Translations under genes and position numbers: made by a program | In this document: piece by piece, positions 16,848 through 26,640 of the stretch | How the letters are laid out: each line of letters begins with the position of its first letter | How positions within the stretch are numbered: the first letter of the stretch is position 1 | Source of the DNA: SGZJ01 sp949372955 | GTDB taxonomy: Bacteria > Bacteroidota > Bacteroidia > Flavobacteriales > Flavobacteriaceae | Reading direction: 5' to 3' | NCBI GenBank assembly: GCA_949372955.1 | Contig: CASIAX010000001.1 | Span: 62,001 to 126,000 of the forward strand | DNA length: 64,000 nt | The notes under the pieces: generated by a model | Database searches by the model: none | Told to the model about the DNA's origin: nothing | The model's input: only the letters and a program-made list of their open reading frames with translations

Positions 16848-18734
16848 ATGTGGAATAAAAACATATGCTTTTTAATTTTATTTTTTGGTTATGGAAATAT
16901 TTTTTCACAAAATTTCTATAAACAAACTATTAAAAAAAATCAATCTATTGATTTATTTTGTCTTGACAACTCTATTACTCTTTTTGATTTTTCCGCACTT
17001 AACCCAAATTTTAATCAACAGTTGTTAAATATTGGAGACGAAATAATCAATGTAAAAAATCAAGATAATTTTATAAATGAAGATGATTTTATTTTTCACA
17101 AGGTAAAAAGAAAGCAAACATTAGAAAAGATTTCAAATCTATATAATGTTAATATAGATGTACTTAAAAAGTATAATAATTTAACCTCATTTAAATTAAT
17201 TAAAGGTTCAATAATTAAAATACCATCTGAATCTATAGTTTCACAAAATTATGAAAAGGCAAACAAGGTTAAGTACTACGAAGTTCTTGCAAAAGAAGGA
17301 AAGTGGAGGGTTGCATATAAATATGGTATTACGATAGACCAACTTGAATTAATTAATCCTAATATTGGTGAATTCTTAAAGATTTCTGAAAAAATATTAG
17401 TTCCTAATATTGATTTAAAAAAAGTAAATAAAATTGATGAAAACTATGCCTACTACAAAGTTTTACCAAAAGAAGGGTTTTACAGATTAAAGTTAAAGTT
17501 AGATGTTGATGAAAATACAATTGTTTATTTAAACCCATTTTTATCCGATACTGAATTACAAGAGGGTATGGTTCTTAAACTACCAAAAAAAATTAATTTC
17601 GATGAAAACTTAGTTAATGACCAAAAGTTTAATTTATCGAATAGTATTACAAATTATACTAAAAAGAAAATAGCTCTTATGCTCCCTTTTGGTATAGATG
17701 ATATGAATTTTGATTCCATTCAAAACATGAAGAGTCAATTAACTAATGATAAACTTTTAAATTTATCATTAGATTTTTACGTTGGGGTTTCAACGGCTAT
17801 AGATTCTATTGCTAGTTATGGAATACCTATTGAGATGGAAGTTTTTGATACCAAGTCATCTAGTAAATCTGATATTTATGAAATTATAAAGAGAAATAAT
17901 CTTAGTGATTATGACTTATTGATTGGGCCTCTTACTTCAGATGCTTTCAATTACACCTCTGAGTTGTTAGAAAATGAGTCAGTCCAACTTGTCTCTCCAT
18001 TAAGCAAAGTCATTCATAAAAAAAATGTTGTTAACACTATAACAAATAATGATATTTTATTTGAAAGAATAGTCTCTTTTGTAGATTCAGATACAACAAC
18101 ACACAAGAAATATATTATTTCTGATTCACAAAGCATTATTTCTAGCGATAAACTTAAAGAAAGGTTTCAAAATGCTACTCGATTTTATTCAACTATTAAT
18201 GATTCCGGTGTTGATACTAAGTCTTTAGTTTTAGATGATTTAGATTCAACTTTTGTTGACAAAAAAAATATTGTTTTTTTAGAAACTAGAGATCAAGGTT
18301 TTGTTTCTAATGTGACTAGTATATTAAACTCTTTTGTTAATGACTCTGTACAAATATCATTATATACTACATCGTCAAGTAAAGCATTTTCAGGAAATAA
18401 TATTTCAAATTATTATTTATCTAATCTTAATTTTCATTACCCTTCAATTAACAAACCTCTGGATTATAATTTTTATTCAGATTTCATTAATAATTTTAAA
18501 AATAAATATAATTTTCTTCCAAACAAATACGTAGTTCGAGCTTATGATTTAGTGTTAGATCTATTACTTAGACTAAGTTCTAGTGACGCTGAATTTGAAC
18601 AAGTTGTCATGCAACAGACTGAGCACATAGAAAATAGATTCAAATATTTAAAAAATAAGGACAGTTTAGGTTACAGAAATATTGCCAGTTTTATAATTAA
18701 ATATGAAAATTTACAATTAATAGTTGTCGATTAA
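16848..18734 (+). CDS. Exported protein with three LysM-like domains and a periplasmic-binding-protein fold
   Basis: I take the ATG at 16848, giving 628 residues that begin with a signal peptide (MWNKNICFLILFFGYGNIFS). An upstream in-frame ATG at 16803 lies inside guaA and would bury the signal peptide. After a low-complexity stretch come three LysM-like repeats (starting near FHKVKRKQTLEKIS, YYEVLAKEGKWRVA and YYKVLPKEGFYRL; the last two are divergent), then from about residue 270 a type I periplasmic-binding-fold region beginning KIALMLPFGID and containing DLLIGPLTSDA. LysM domains bind peptidoglycan, so the protein probably sits in the periplasm on the cell wall. The binding fold recalls LpoA, the activator of a peptidoglycan synthase, but no such role is shown. 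The spacing to guaA is one base. Confidence 0.85.
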   Translation: MWNKNICFLILFFGYGNIFSQNFYKQTIKKNQSIDLFCLDNSITLFDFSALNPNFNQQLLNIGDEIINVKNQDNFINEDDFIFHKVKRKQTLEKISNLYNVNIDVLKKYNNLTSFKLIKGSIIKIPSESIVSQNYEKANKVKYYEVLAKEGKWRVAYKYGITIDQLELINPNIGEFLKISEKILVPNIDLKKVNKIDENYAYYKVLPKEGFYRLKLKLDVDENTIVYLNPFLSDTELQEGMVLKLPKKINFDENLVNDQKFNLSNSITNYTKKKIALMLPFGIDDMNFDSIQNMKSQLTNDKLLNLSLDFYVGVSTAIDSIASYGIPIEMEVFDTKSSSKSDIYEIIKRNNLSDYDLLIGPLTSDAFNYTSELLENESVQLVSPLSKVIHKKNVVNTITNNDILFERIVSFVDSDTTTHKKYIISDSQSIISSDKLKERFQNATRFYSTINDSGVDTKSLVLDDLDSTFVDKKNIVFLETRDQGFVSNVTSILNSFVNDSVQISLYTTSSSKAFSGNNISNYYLSNLNFHYPSINKPLDYNFYSDFINNFKNKYNFLPNKYVVRAYDLVLDLLLRLSSSDAEFEQVVMQQTEHIENRFKYLKNKDSLGYRNIASFIIKYENLQLIVVD

Positions 18735-18772
18735 TATTTGTTCATAAATAGCTTAAATTGAATCTAAATCCC

Positions 18773-18780
18773 TAAATTTG
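18773..18780 (+). promoter_or_regulatory. Bacteroidota -7 element before pyrG
   Basis: TAAATTTG is an exact TAnnTTTG match 20 bases before the pyrG ATG. No convincing TTTG is found at the -33 position, so strength is uncertain. Confidence 0.4.
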
Positions 18781-18800
18781 TTTGCGTTTATAACGCGTAC

Positions 18801-20417
18801 ATGCCATCAATTAAATACATATTTGTAACAGGAGGAGTTTCCTCATCTTTAGGTAAAGGAATCATAGCTGCCTCCCTAGCTAAATTACTTCAGTCTCAGG
18901 GATATTCTGTTACTATCCAAAAACTTGATCCGTATATAAATATTGACCCTGGAACTTTAAATCCATATGAGCATGGTGAATGCTATGTCACTGATGACGG
19001 GGCTGAAACAGATCTTGATTTAGGACATTATGAAAGATTTTTAAATGTACCTACTTCACAAGCTAATAATGTAACTACAGGTAAGATTTATAAAAGTGTT
19101 ATCGAAAAGGAAAGAAAAGGTGTTTTTCTAGGTAAAACAGTTCAAGTAATTCCTCATATTACAAATGAAATTAAAGAAAGAATTCAGCAGCTTGGAAAAA
19201 CAGGTGAATATGATATAATAATTACTGAAATTGGAGGTACTGTTGGAGATATTGAGTCTCTTCCTTATATAGAAGCTTTAAGACAAATGAAATGGGATTT
19301 AGGCCAGTTTAATGTGTTGGCAATTCACCTTACGCTAATTCCTTATTTATCTGCTGCAAAAGAACTAAAAACTAAACCAACTCAACATAGTGTAAAAACA
19401 TTAATGGAGAGTGGTGTACAAGCTGATATATTAGTTTGTAGAACTGAACATGAAATTGGAGACTCTATTAAAGAAAAACTAGCCAGATTTTGTAATGTTG
19501 ATAAAGAATCGGTTATACAATCTATAGATGCATCTACCATTTATGATGTTCCTAACTTAATGCTGGACGAGGGGCTTGATAAAGTTGTTTTAAAGAAACT
19601 AAATTTAAAAAGTGATATACCAAATCTTGATATTTGGAATAGTTTTTTAAAAAGGTATAGAAATCCAAAAAATAAAATTAAAATAGGCTTAATAGGTAAG
19701 TATGTTGAGTTGCAAGATTCTTATAAGTCTATTTTAGAGTCTTTTATTCACGCAGGCTCTGAGAACGAGGTTGAAGTTGAAATTATTTCAATTCATTCTG
19801 AATTTATTGACAAAGAAAATATTAATTCTAAACTTAGTCAACTTAATGGAGTGTTAGTTGCTCCAGGTTTTGGAGAAAGAGGAATTGAAGGTAAAATTTT
19901 AGCTATTGAATATGTCCGAAAAAATAATATTCCTTTTTTTGGTATATGTTTAGGAATGCAAATGGCAGTTATCGAATTTGCTAGAAACGTTTTAAAACTA
20001 AAAAATGCAAATTCAACAGAAATGGTGAAAGACACATTATTTCCGGTAATTGACTTAATGGAAAGTCAAAAAAAGGTTACCAATAAAGGTGGTACAATGC
20101 GACTAGGATCATGGAAATGTGAATTGAAAGATAAAACCAATGTTAGTGATATTTATGATGCGAATATCATTCATGAAAGACACAGACACAGGTATGAATT
20201 TAATAGTGATTACTTAGATCTGGTTGAGTCCAAAGGTCTAATTGCATCGGGTATTAACTCAGAAACAGGCTTGGTTGAAATTTTAGAATTAAATAATCAC
20301 CCTTGGTTTATTGGAGTTCAATTCCACCCAGAATATAAAAGTACTGTCTACAATCCTCACCCATTATTTGTGTCTTTTGTAAAAGCAGGTTTAAAACATA
20401 GTAAATTAATTCAGTAA
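18801..20417 (+). CDS. pyrG: CTP synthase
   Basis: A 538-residue protein with both CTP synthase domains: the N-terminal synthetase (KYIFVTGGVSSSLGKGI, then QKLDPYINIDPGTLNPYEHG) and the C-terminal glutamine amidotransferase with nucleophile Cys in FFGICLGMQM and the His/Glu pair in VQFHPEYKS. It converts UTP to CTP using glutamine and ATP. Its stop codon overlaps the yidC start by one base (TAATG), so translation is probably coupled; pyrG-yidC is a familiar Bacteroidota pair. A -7-like box lies upstream. Confidence 0.98.
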   Translation: MPSIKYIFVTGGVSSSLGKGIIAASLAKLLQSQGYSVTIQKLDPYINIDPGTLNPYEHGECYVTDDGAETDLDLGHYERFLNVPTSQANNVTTGKIYKSVIEKERKGVFLGKTVQVIPHITNEIKERIQQLGKTGEYDIIITEIGGTVGDIESLPYIEALRQMKWDLGQFNVLAIHLTLIPYLSAAKELKTKPTQHSVKTLMESGVQADILVCRTEHEIGDSIKEKLARFCNVDKESVIQSIDASTIYDVPNLMLDEGLDKVVLKKLNLKSDIPNLDIWNSFLKRYRNPKNKIKIGLIGKYVELQDSYKSILESFIHAGSENEVEVEIISIHSEFIDKENINSKLSQLNGVLVAPGFGERGIEGKILAIEYVRKNNIPFFGICLGMQMAVIEFARNVLKLKNANSTEMVKDTLFPVIDLMESQKKVTNKGGTMRLGSWKCELKDKTNVSDIYDANIIHERHRHRYEFNSDYLDLVESKGLIASGINSETGLVEILELNNHPWFIGVQFHPEYKSTVYNPHPLFVSFVKAGLKHSKLIQ

Positions 20418-22279
20418 TGATGGAAGAAAAAAAAGATATAAATTCACTTATCGGCTTTACTTTAATGGGAGGCGTTTTGCTTTTTTACCTATGGATGCAA
20501 CCCCCTGTAGAAGAAAATATTGTTTCAGATAATGAAAATCAAACAATAGAGACTATTGATGATAAGACATTAATAAGAAAAGATATTGTAGATAATTTAG
20601 AGATTGGTGATGATTCGTTTTTAATTAAGAACGATAACCTTAATTTTAATGAGAATCAAGTCGATGATAATAAAGTAATTACTTATGAAAATGATTTAAT
20701 TTTCTTAGAAGTTAATACTAAGGGAGGGTTTATTTCAACACTTTATTTGAAAAATTTTACTAATCACTTAGAACAACCTATTTATTTGGTTAACAACGAT
20801 AATTCTGAATTTAATTTAAATTTTAATCTAAGTAACAACAGAAATGTTAATTCAAAAAACCTAATCTTTGATTCATCTAAGTTTGAGGATGATGAAAATA
20901 TGGTTATTGTTATGAAACATATTGTTTCTGATGTTCAATACTTAGAGTATAGATATACAATTAAGCCAAATGACTATATGATTGATTTTTCAATCAATTC
21001 TAATGGATTAAGCACTATTGTTAATACACAAGATAATTATGAATTAACTTGGGATTACAAATCATTAAGAAATTCAAAAAGTATTTCGTATGAAAATAGA
21101 TATTCTAGATTAACTTATGAGTATGAGTTAGATAAGATTGATAAATTAGGTCAAACAGGAGACGATGAGGATACTATTTCAGAACTAAATTGGTTTTCGT
21201 ACAGACAACATTTCTTTAGCACTATTTTATTGTCTTCCAAACCTTTGAATAATGTAAAGTTATCTCAAATCAATATGGTAATTGATGAGGATATAGATAC
21301 GACATATACAAAAAATTACATTTCAAAAATTCCATTAAATTATAGTGATAATGAGTTCGATGAAAAGTTTCATTTATACTTTGGACCTACTGATAGTAAA
21401 ACATTATCAGCATATAACAAAAATTTAGAAAGTTCTATCCCATTTGGATGGGGAATATTTGGATTTATTAATAGAGCAATTTTCATCCCTTTATTTAGTT
21501 GGTTAAGTTCTTTTCTCCCTTATGGTATTGCAATTATTTTTATGACAATACTTGTAAGGTTGGTGTTATCTCCTGTATTATATAAATCATATTTATCTCA
21601 GGCTAAGATGAAAATATTAAAACCTGAAATAGCAGAGATTACGTTAAAGTACAAGGATAATGCGATGAAGAAACAGCAAGAAACTATGGCTCTATATAAT
21701 AAAGCGGGAGCCAATCCTATGAGTGGATGTATACCTGCTCTAATACAGATCCCAGTTTTTTATTCTCTATTTATGTTTTTCCCAACAGCTTTTGACCTAA
21801 GGAGAAAAAGTTTTTTATGGGCAGATGATTTGTCATCTTACGATAACGTACTAGACTTACCTTTTTATATTCCTTTTTATGGAGATCACGTTAGTCTGTT
21901 TCCTATTTTAGCTGGTATAGCAATATTTTTCTATATGAAAATGACAACTGGGCAACAAGTAGCTTCTCAACAACCTGCGCAGGAAGGAATGCCAGATATG
22001 GCAAAAATGATGAAGTACATGATTTATTTTTCTCCTATTATGTTAGTAGTGTTTTTCAATAATTATGCTAGTGGATTAAGTTTGTATTATTTCATATCTA
22101 ATCTAATTACAATAGCTATTATGCTAGTTATTAAACATTATATCCTTGATGAAGATAAGATTCATGCACAAATTCAAGTTAATAAAGCAAAGCCACAAAA
22201 AAAACCTGGTCGTTTTCAAAAGAAAATGAAGGAATTAATGGAAGAGGCTGAAAAACAAAAAAAATCTCAAAATAAATAA
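20417..22279 (+). CDS. yidC: Membrane protein insertase YidC
   Basis: A 620-residue Gram-negative type YidC. It has an N-terminal membrane anchor (LIGFTLMGGVLLFYLWM), a large periplasmic beta-domain (about residues 60-350) and the five-helix insertase core with the conserved GCIPALIQIPVFYSLFMFF segment, ending in a lysine-rich cytoplasmic tail. It inserts and folds inner-membrane proteins alone or with SecYEG. The first ATG is used, directly followed by another ATG. It overlaps pyrG by one base; mnmA follows after 47 bases, with a small hairpin between. Confidence 0.97.
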   Translation: MMEEKKDINSLIGFTLMGGVLLFYLWMQPPVEENIVSDNENQTIETIDDKTLIRKDIVDNLEIGDDSFLIKNDNLNFNENQVDDNKVITYENDLIFLEVNTKGGFISTLYLKNFTNHLEQPIYLVNNDNSEFNLNFNLSNNRNVNSKNLIFDSSKFEDDENMVIVMKHIVSDVQYLEYRYTIKPNDYMIDFSINSNGLSTIVNTQDNYELTWDYKSLRNSKSISYENRYSRLTYEYELDKIDKLGQTGDDEDTISELNWFSYRQHFFSTILLSSKPLNNVKLSQINMVIDEDIDTTYTKNYISKIPLNYSDNEFDEKFHLYFGPTDSKTLSAYNKNLESSIPFGWGIFGFINRAIFIPLFSWLSSFLPYGIAIIFMTILVRLVLSPVLYKSYLSQAKMKILKPEIAEITLKYKDNAMKKQQETMALYNKAGANPMSGCIPALIQIPVFYSLFMFFPTAFDLRRKSFLWADDLSSYDNVLDLPFYIPFYGDHVSLFPILAGIAIFFYMKMTTGQQVASQQPAQEGMPDMAKMMKYMIYFSPIMLVVFFNNYASGLSLYYFISNLITIAIMLVIKHYILDEDKIHAQIQVNKAKPQKKPGRFQKKMKELMEEAEKQKKSQNK

Positions 22280-22290
22280 TAATATCTTCT

Positions 22291-22307
22291 TACAGTTTTA
22301 AGCTGTA
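22291..22307 (+). terminator. Weak hairpin between yidC and mnmA
   Basis: TACAGTT and AGCTGTA can pair over seven positions (one U-G) around a TTA loop, followed by TTATTTG. The stem is short and the T-tract poor, so this may be a partial terminator or chance. Confidence 0.25.
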
Positions 22308-22326
22308 TTATTTGTAATTTAATACT

Positions 22327-23502
22327 ATGAGAAAAGTTGTTGTTGGACTTTCTGGAGGAGTAGATTCAAGTGTCGCGGCCTATTTACTTAAAAAGCAAGG
22401 ATATGAGGTTATAGGCTTGTTTATGAAAAACTGGCATGATGATACTGTCACTGTATCTAACGATTGTCCTTGGCTTGAAGATAGTAATGATGCTATGATA
22501 GTAGCTGATAAATTAAATATTCCTTTCCAAACAATAGATTTAAGTAAGGAGTATAATGAAAAGATCATTAAATATATGTTTAATGAGTATGAACAAGGAA
22601 GAACACCTAATCCAGATATTCTTTGTAATAGAGAAATTAAATTTGATGTTTTTTTAAAAATAGCTAAAAGTATTGGAGCTGATTTAGTAGCAACTGGTCA
22701 TTATTGTAAAAAAGAGACAGAAATTATCAATGACAAAAAAATACATAAGCTAGTAAATGCTAAAGATGTAAATAAAGATCAGTCTTATTTTTTATGTCAA
22801 TTATCTCAAGAACAATTATCAGAAGTTTTATTTCCTTTGGGTGACCTTACTAAAAAAGAGGTTAGAATTATCGCAAATGATTTAGATTTAATTACAGCCA
22901 ATAAAAAAGACTCTCAAGGTTTATGCTTTATTGGGAAAGTTAAATTACCAGATTTTTTAAAACAGCAACTTAAGCCTAAGTCTGGCAAAATCATTGAAAT
23001 AAATAATGAGTTAAATAAATATAATATTTATAACTCTAAATCAGAAAATCTTCAAAGTTTATCTTCTGGAGTTAAATATGATGAATCTGACGGTAAATTT
23101 ATTGGAAATCACCAAGGTGCATATTACTACACTAAAGGCCAGCGAAAAGGTTTAGGTATAGGTGGTTATGAAAAACCATTATTTGTAATTGATACTGATG
23201 TTGAAAACAATATTGTATTTGTTGGAGAAGGGGACGACCACCCAGGTTTATTAAGAAAAGTATTGTTTGTTGCGAGTTTTGATGAGCATTGGTTAAGGTC
23301 AGACTTATCATTAGCTATTGGTGAACAATTAAAGATAAAAGCTAGAATTAGATATAGACAACCTCTTCAAAATGCTATTTTAATAAAAACAATTGAAGGA
23401 ATTTATGTTGAATTTGATGAATATCAGTCTGCTATTACTGAAGGTCAGTTTGTCGCTTGGTATGTAAATAATGAATTACTAGGATCTGGTGTAATTTCTT
23501 AA
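22327..23502 (+). CDS. mnmA: tRNA-specific 2-thiouridylase MnmA
   Basis: A 391-residue enzyme with the N-terminal PP-loop GLSGGVDSSVAAYLL, catalytic Cys100 in DILCNREIKF and persulfide Cys200 in SQGLCFIGK, followed by the C-terminal beta-domains. MnmA adds sulfur to U34 of Lys, Glu and Gln tRNAs. The stretch YYTKGQRKGLGIGG is also diagnostic. All catalytic residues are present. It precedes the T9SS subtilase by four bases, so the two may share a transcript although their roles differ. Confidence 0.97.
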   Translation: MRKVVVGLSGGVDSSVAAYLLKKQGYEVIGLFMKNWHDDTVTVSNDCPWLEDSNDAMIVADKLNIPFQTIDLSKEYNEKIIKYMFNEYEQGRTPNPDILCNREIKFDVFLKIAKSIGADLVATGHYCKKETEIINDKKIHKLVNAKDVNKDQSYFLCQLSQEQLSEVLFPLGDLTKKEVRIIANDLDLITANKKDSQGLCFIGKVKLPDFLKQQLKPKSGKIIEINNELNKYNIYNSKSENLQSLSSGVKYDESDGKFIGNHQGAYYYTKGQRKGLGIGGYEKPLFVIDTDVENNIVFVGEGDDHPGLLRKVLFVASFDEHWLRSDLSLAIGEQLKIKARIRYRQPLQNAILIKTIEGIYVEFDEYQSAITEGQFVAWYVNNELLGSGVIS

Positions 23503-23506
23503 TAGA

Positions 23507-25117
23507 ATGAGATACGTAATCATTTATATTTTTTTTTTATTGTCTAATATTATTAACGCCCAGCAGGAGTTTGCTTGGGTTTATTTTAATGATAAACAAA
23601 ATGTTGATTACCTTGTTAATAATCCAGAATTAATTCTTTCAGATCTTTCAATTTTAAAAAAGCAGTCAAAGGGAATTCCTATAGATTACAAGGATGTACC
23701 TATTAATAATGATTATATACAAATAATTAGTGATTTAGATAACTTATCCGTTTTATCAAAATCCAAATGGTTCAACTGTGTATATGTTGAGGCTGAAATA
23801 GATTTATTAACGAGCTTAATAGATTTGAGTTTTGTTGATAGTATTGAATTTGCTAATAAGTCTTTAAATCCAAATAAAAATTTAATTTTAAGTCCACACA
23901 CATATAAAAAATATAAATCATTAGAGAGTTCTTTTGAATATGGCTCAACTAGAAACCAAATTGAAATGCTAAATTTAGACTTTTTACATGAGCAAGAGTT
24001 TACTGGTAAAGGAGTTAATATGGCTGTAATAGACGCAGGTTTTGTTAATGTTAACTCTATGACTTCTTTTTCTAGACTGCGAGACTCAGGAGGTATTTTA
24101 TACACCTACGATTTTGTTTTAGATACAGAAAATATTTATGATTATCAAGGTAATTCCCATGGCACTAAAGTACTTAGTACAATAGCTGGATTTAAAGAAA
24201 ATGAGTTTTATGGAACTGCACCAGATGCTTCTTTTTATCTTTTTCGCACAGAAGATGTTTCTTCAGAGACCCCTGTAGAAGAATGTTATTGGGTTGAAGC
24301 TGTGGAGTTAGCTGATAGTCTAGGAGTTGATATAATAAATACATCTCTAGGCTATAAAGGATATGATAACTCTAATTATAGCCATTCCTCTGAGGATTTA
24401 AATGGTTATACAACTTTTATTACTAGAGCAGCGAACATAGCCTTTGATAAAGGAATAATACTACTGAATTCTGCTGGTAACTCATCCTCAAGTGGAGTTA
24501 TTGCTCCTGCTGATTCACAAAGTGTATTGTCAATTGGCGCTGTAAATTCAGAAGGATTCTATGCATCGTTTAGTTCTCAAGGTAGTGATATACAGTCTGT
24601 TATTAAACCTGATGTTGTAGCTCAAGGTTACCAAAGTAAGGTTATAAATATTACAGATGAAATTGTTAATAGTAGTGGTACATCATTTAGCTCTCCAATT
24701 CTTGCTGGTGCCATAGCCTGTTTTGTTCAAGCTTTTCCACGTTTAAATGTTGATGAAATAATGGATTTAGTTAGAGAATCGTCCTCTCAATTTAATAATC
24801 CTGATTATTACTTAGGACATGGAATTCCTAACTTTTCAAAAGCCCATAGTCTAGCTTTAGAGCTATCTTTAAATGATTTTTTAATCTTTCCAATTCCAAC
24901 TACAGATAATTTGAATATAATCTCTAAATGGGGTGTTGAAAACTACCAATTAGATATTTTGGACTTAAATGGTAGATTATTGTATTCTAAATACTTAACT
25001 AATCCACGAGAATCTATAAATATTAATGAGTTTTCTGATGGAATATATTTGTTAAATTTTTCTTATCAAATTGATGGTAAAAATAAATCTTTTGTAAAAA
25101 AAATAATTAAAAAATAA
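23507..25117 (+). CDS. Secreted subtilisin-like serine protease (S8) with T9SS C-terminal domain
   Basis: The 536-residue protein begins with a signal peptide (about residues 1-18, ending INAQ), then a propeptide-like region to about residue 145. The S8 catalytic triad is complete: Asp176 (AVIDAGF), His218 (GNSHGTKV) and Ser393 (GTSFSSP), with oxyanion Asn325 in SAGNSS. The last ~80 residues (FLIFPIPTTDNLNI onward, with LDLNGRLLY, SDGIYLL and a lysine-rich end) form a type A T9SS sorting domain, so it should cross the outer membrane by the type IX system and be surface-attached or released. It lies four bases after mnmA. Similar subtilases follow mnmA in other flavobacteria, to my recollection. 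Confidence 0.93.
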   Translation: MRYVIIYIFFLLSNIINAQQEFAWVYFNDKQNVDYLVNNPELILSDLSILKKQSKGIPIDYKDVPINNDYIQIISDLDNLSVLSKSKWFNCVYVEAEIDLLTSLIDLSFVDSIEFANKSLNPNKNLILSPHTYKKYKSLESSFEYGSTRNQIEMLNLDFLHEQEFTGKGVNMAVIDAGFVNVNSMTSFSRLRDSGGILYTYDFVLDTENIYDYQGNSHGTKVLSTIAGFKENEFYGTAPDASFYLFRTEDVSSETPVEECYWVEAVELADSLGVDIINTSLGYKGYDNSNYSHSSEDLNGYTTFITRAANIAFDKGIILLNSAGNSSSSGVIAPADSQSVLSIGAVNSEGFYASFSSQGSDIQSVIKPDVVAQGYQSKVINITDEIVNSSGTSFSSPILAGAIACFVQAFPRLNVDEIMDLVRESSSQFNNPDYYLGHGIPNFSKAHSLALELSLNDFLIFPIPTTDNLNIISKWGVENYQLDILDLNGRLLYSKYLTNPRESININEFSDGIYLLNFSYQIDGKNKSFVKKIIKK

Positions 25118-25142
25118 ATCATTAATAAATAAAATTTAAAAA

Positions 25143-25895
25143 ATGGAGTCTTTTAATAGATTATTAAATATAATGGATCGTTTAAGAAACGAATGTCCAT
25201 GGGATAAGGAACAAACAATTGAATCTCTTAGACATTTAACGATCGAAGAGACTTATGAATTGTCAGAGGCTATTTTAGATAATGATATTAATGAAATAAA
25301 AAATGAGTTAGGAGATTTACTCTTACATATAATATTTTATTCAAAAATTGCTAGTGAAACTGATGATTTTGATATAAATGATGTGATTAACTCTATTTGT
25401 GATAAGTTAATCAATAGACATCCACATATTTATACAAACCTAAAGTTAAGCACTATTAATGAGGTTAAACAAAACTGGGAGTTAATAAAAAAGAAAGAAG
25501 GGTCTAAAGGAACCTTAAGTGGAGTTCCTAAGGGCTTACCTTCATTAATTAAAGCTATGAGAATCCAAGAGAAGGCTTCTGGAATCGGTTTTAAATGGGA
25601 TGACAAAAGTGATGCCCTAGATAAGGTTGTTGAAGAAATTAAAGAATTCAAAATAGAATTAAAGAATTCTGACAACGAAAAAATGGAAAATGAATTTGGT
25701 GATATATTATTCTCTTTGATTAATTATGCGAGTTATAACAATATTAACTCTGCAAAAGCTCTTGAGAAAACCAATAAAAAGTTTATCCATCGATTTAATT
25801 ATTTAGAAGATATTTCGAATAAATTAAATAAACCTATTTCTGAAATGAGCTCAAATGAAGTTATTAAATACTGGAATCAAGCAAAGTCTATTTAA
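25143..25895 (+). CDS. mazG: Nucleoside triphosphate pyrophosphohydrolase MazG
   Basis: A 250-residue protein with the tandem all-alpha pyrophosphohydrolase arrangement of MazG. The first domain has CPWDKEQTIESLRHLTIEET with metal-binding acidic residues and ELGDLLLHIIFY. The second repeats the pattern as ALDKVVEEIKEFKIE and NEFGDILFSLINY. It hydrolyses NTPs and dNTPs to the monophosphate plus pyrophosphate, a house-cleaning role that can also lower stress-nucleotide effects. It lies 25 bases after the subtilase and its 3' end overlaps convergent aroE by eight bases. Confidence 0.95.
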   Translation: MESFNRLLNIMDRLRNECPWDKEQTIESLRHLTIEETYELSEAILDNDINEIKNELGDLLLHIIFYSKIASETDDFDINDVINSICDKLINRHPHIYTNLKLSTINEVKQNWELIKKKEGSKGTLSGVPKGLPSLIKAMRIQEKASGIGFKWDDKSDALDKVVEEIKEFKIELKNSDNEKMENEFGDILFSLINYASYNNINSAKALEKTNKKFIHRFNYLEDISNKLNKPISEMSSNEVIKYWNQAKSI

Positions 25896-26640
25896 TTTCT
25901 GTATTCCAAATTTTCCAGGATTCTTTTGCCTGATTTTTAAGCATTTGATAGCCATTAATAACTCTAGCTCCCTTCTCCTCACTTTGCTTAAGTAACTCAG
26001 ATTTTACTGGGTTATATATTAAGTCATAAACTATATGCTTATTTGTAATTAAGCTAATTGGAATGTTAGGGATTTCTGTAATCTTTGGAAAAGTTCCAAT
26101 AGGTGAACAATTAATAATTAGATTATATTTATCAATTATTTTTTTATCTAATTCATTATATAGTATATGATTTTTGTTGCTTGTAAATCTAGAAACAAAC
26201 AAGTACTCCACATTTAATAGCTTTAACGCATACGCTATTGCTTTTGATGCTCCACCAGTTCCTAAAATCAATGCTTTAGTGTTTTGTGAAATCTCCTTTT
26301 TTATTGAATTATAAAATCCTAAATAATCAGTATTATAACCACTTAGAACTCCATGATTAAAACTTATTGTATTCACAGCGCCAATTTCTTTTGCTATAGG
26401 GCTTATAAAATCTAAATAATTAATAATTTTCTCCTTATAAGGGATAGTCACGTTTAAACCGCTAATATCATTATCATTTATAATTTTTTTTAAATCTTTA
26501 ATTTCGTTAATATCAAAATTAATATATGTGCAGTCGAGCTTTTCTTTTTTAAACTTTTTTGTAAAAAATTCTTTAGAAAAAGAATAATCTATGTTCTTAC
26601 CTATTAACCCATATAATTTATTATTTTTCAGACCTTTCAT
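25888..26640 (-). CDS. aroE: Shikimate dehydrogenase AroE
   Basis: A 250-residue AroE. The shikimate-binding residues are in YSFSKEFF and GLNVTIPYKEKI (catalytic Lys), the catalytic Asp in YNTDYLGF, and the NADP-binding glycine loop in LGTGGASKAIAYAL; INCSPIGTFP and GYQMLKNQA complete the signature. It reduces 3-dehydroshikimate to shikimate in aromatic amino acid synthesis. It is the last gene of a long minus-strand run, its ATG overlapping the upstream DUF368 gene by 20 bases and its 3' end overlapping mazG by eight. The protein is slightly shorter than E. coli AroE but complete. Confidence 0.95.
   Translation of the reverse strand: MKGLKNNKLYGLIGKNIDYSFSKEFFTKKFKKEKLDCTYINFDINEIKDLKKIINDNDISGLNVTIPYKEKIINYLDFISPIAKEIGAVNTISFNHGVLSGYNTDYLGFYNSIKKEISQNTKALILGTGGASKAIAYALKLLNVEYLFVSRFTSNKNHILYNELDKKIIDKYNLIINCSPIGTFPKITEIPNIPISLITNKHIVYDLIYNPVKSELLKQSEEKGARVINGYQMLKNQAKESWKIWNTEIK

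Noticed and set aside
23713..24105. A 130-codon open frame antisense to the subtilase
   Set aside because: It covers the conserved propeptide and catalytic Asp region on the other strand and shows no protein-family signal.
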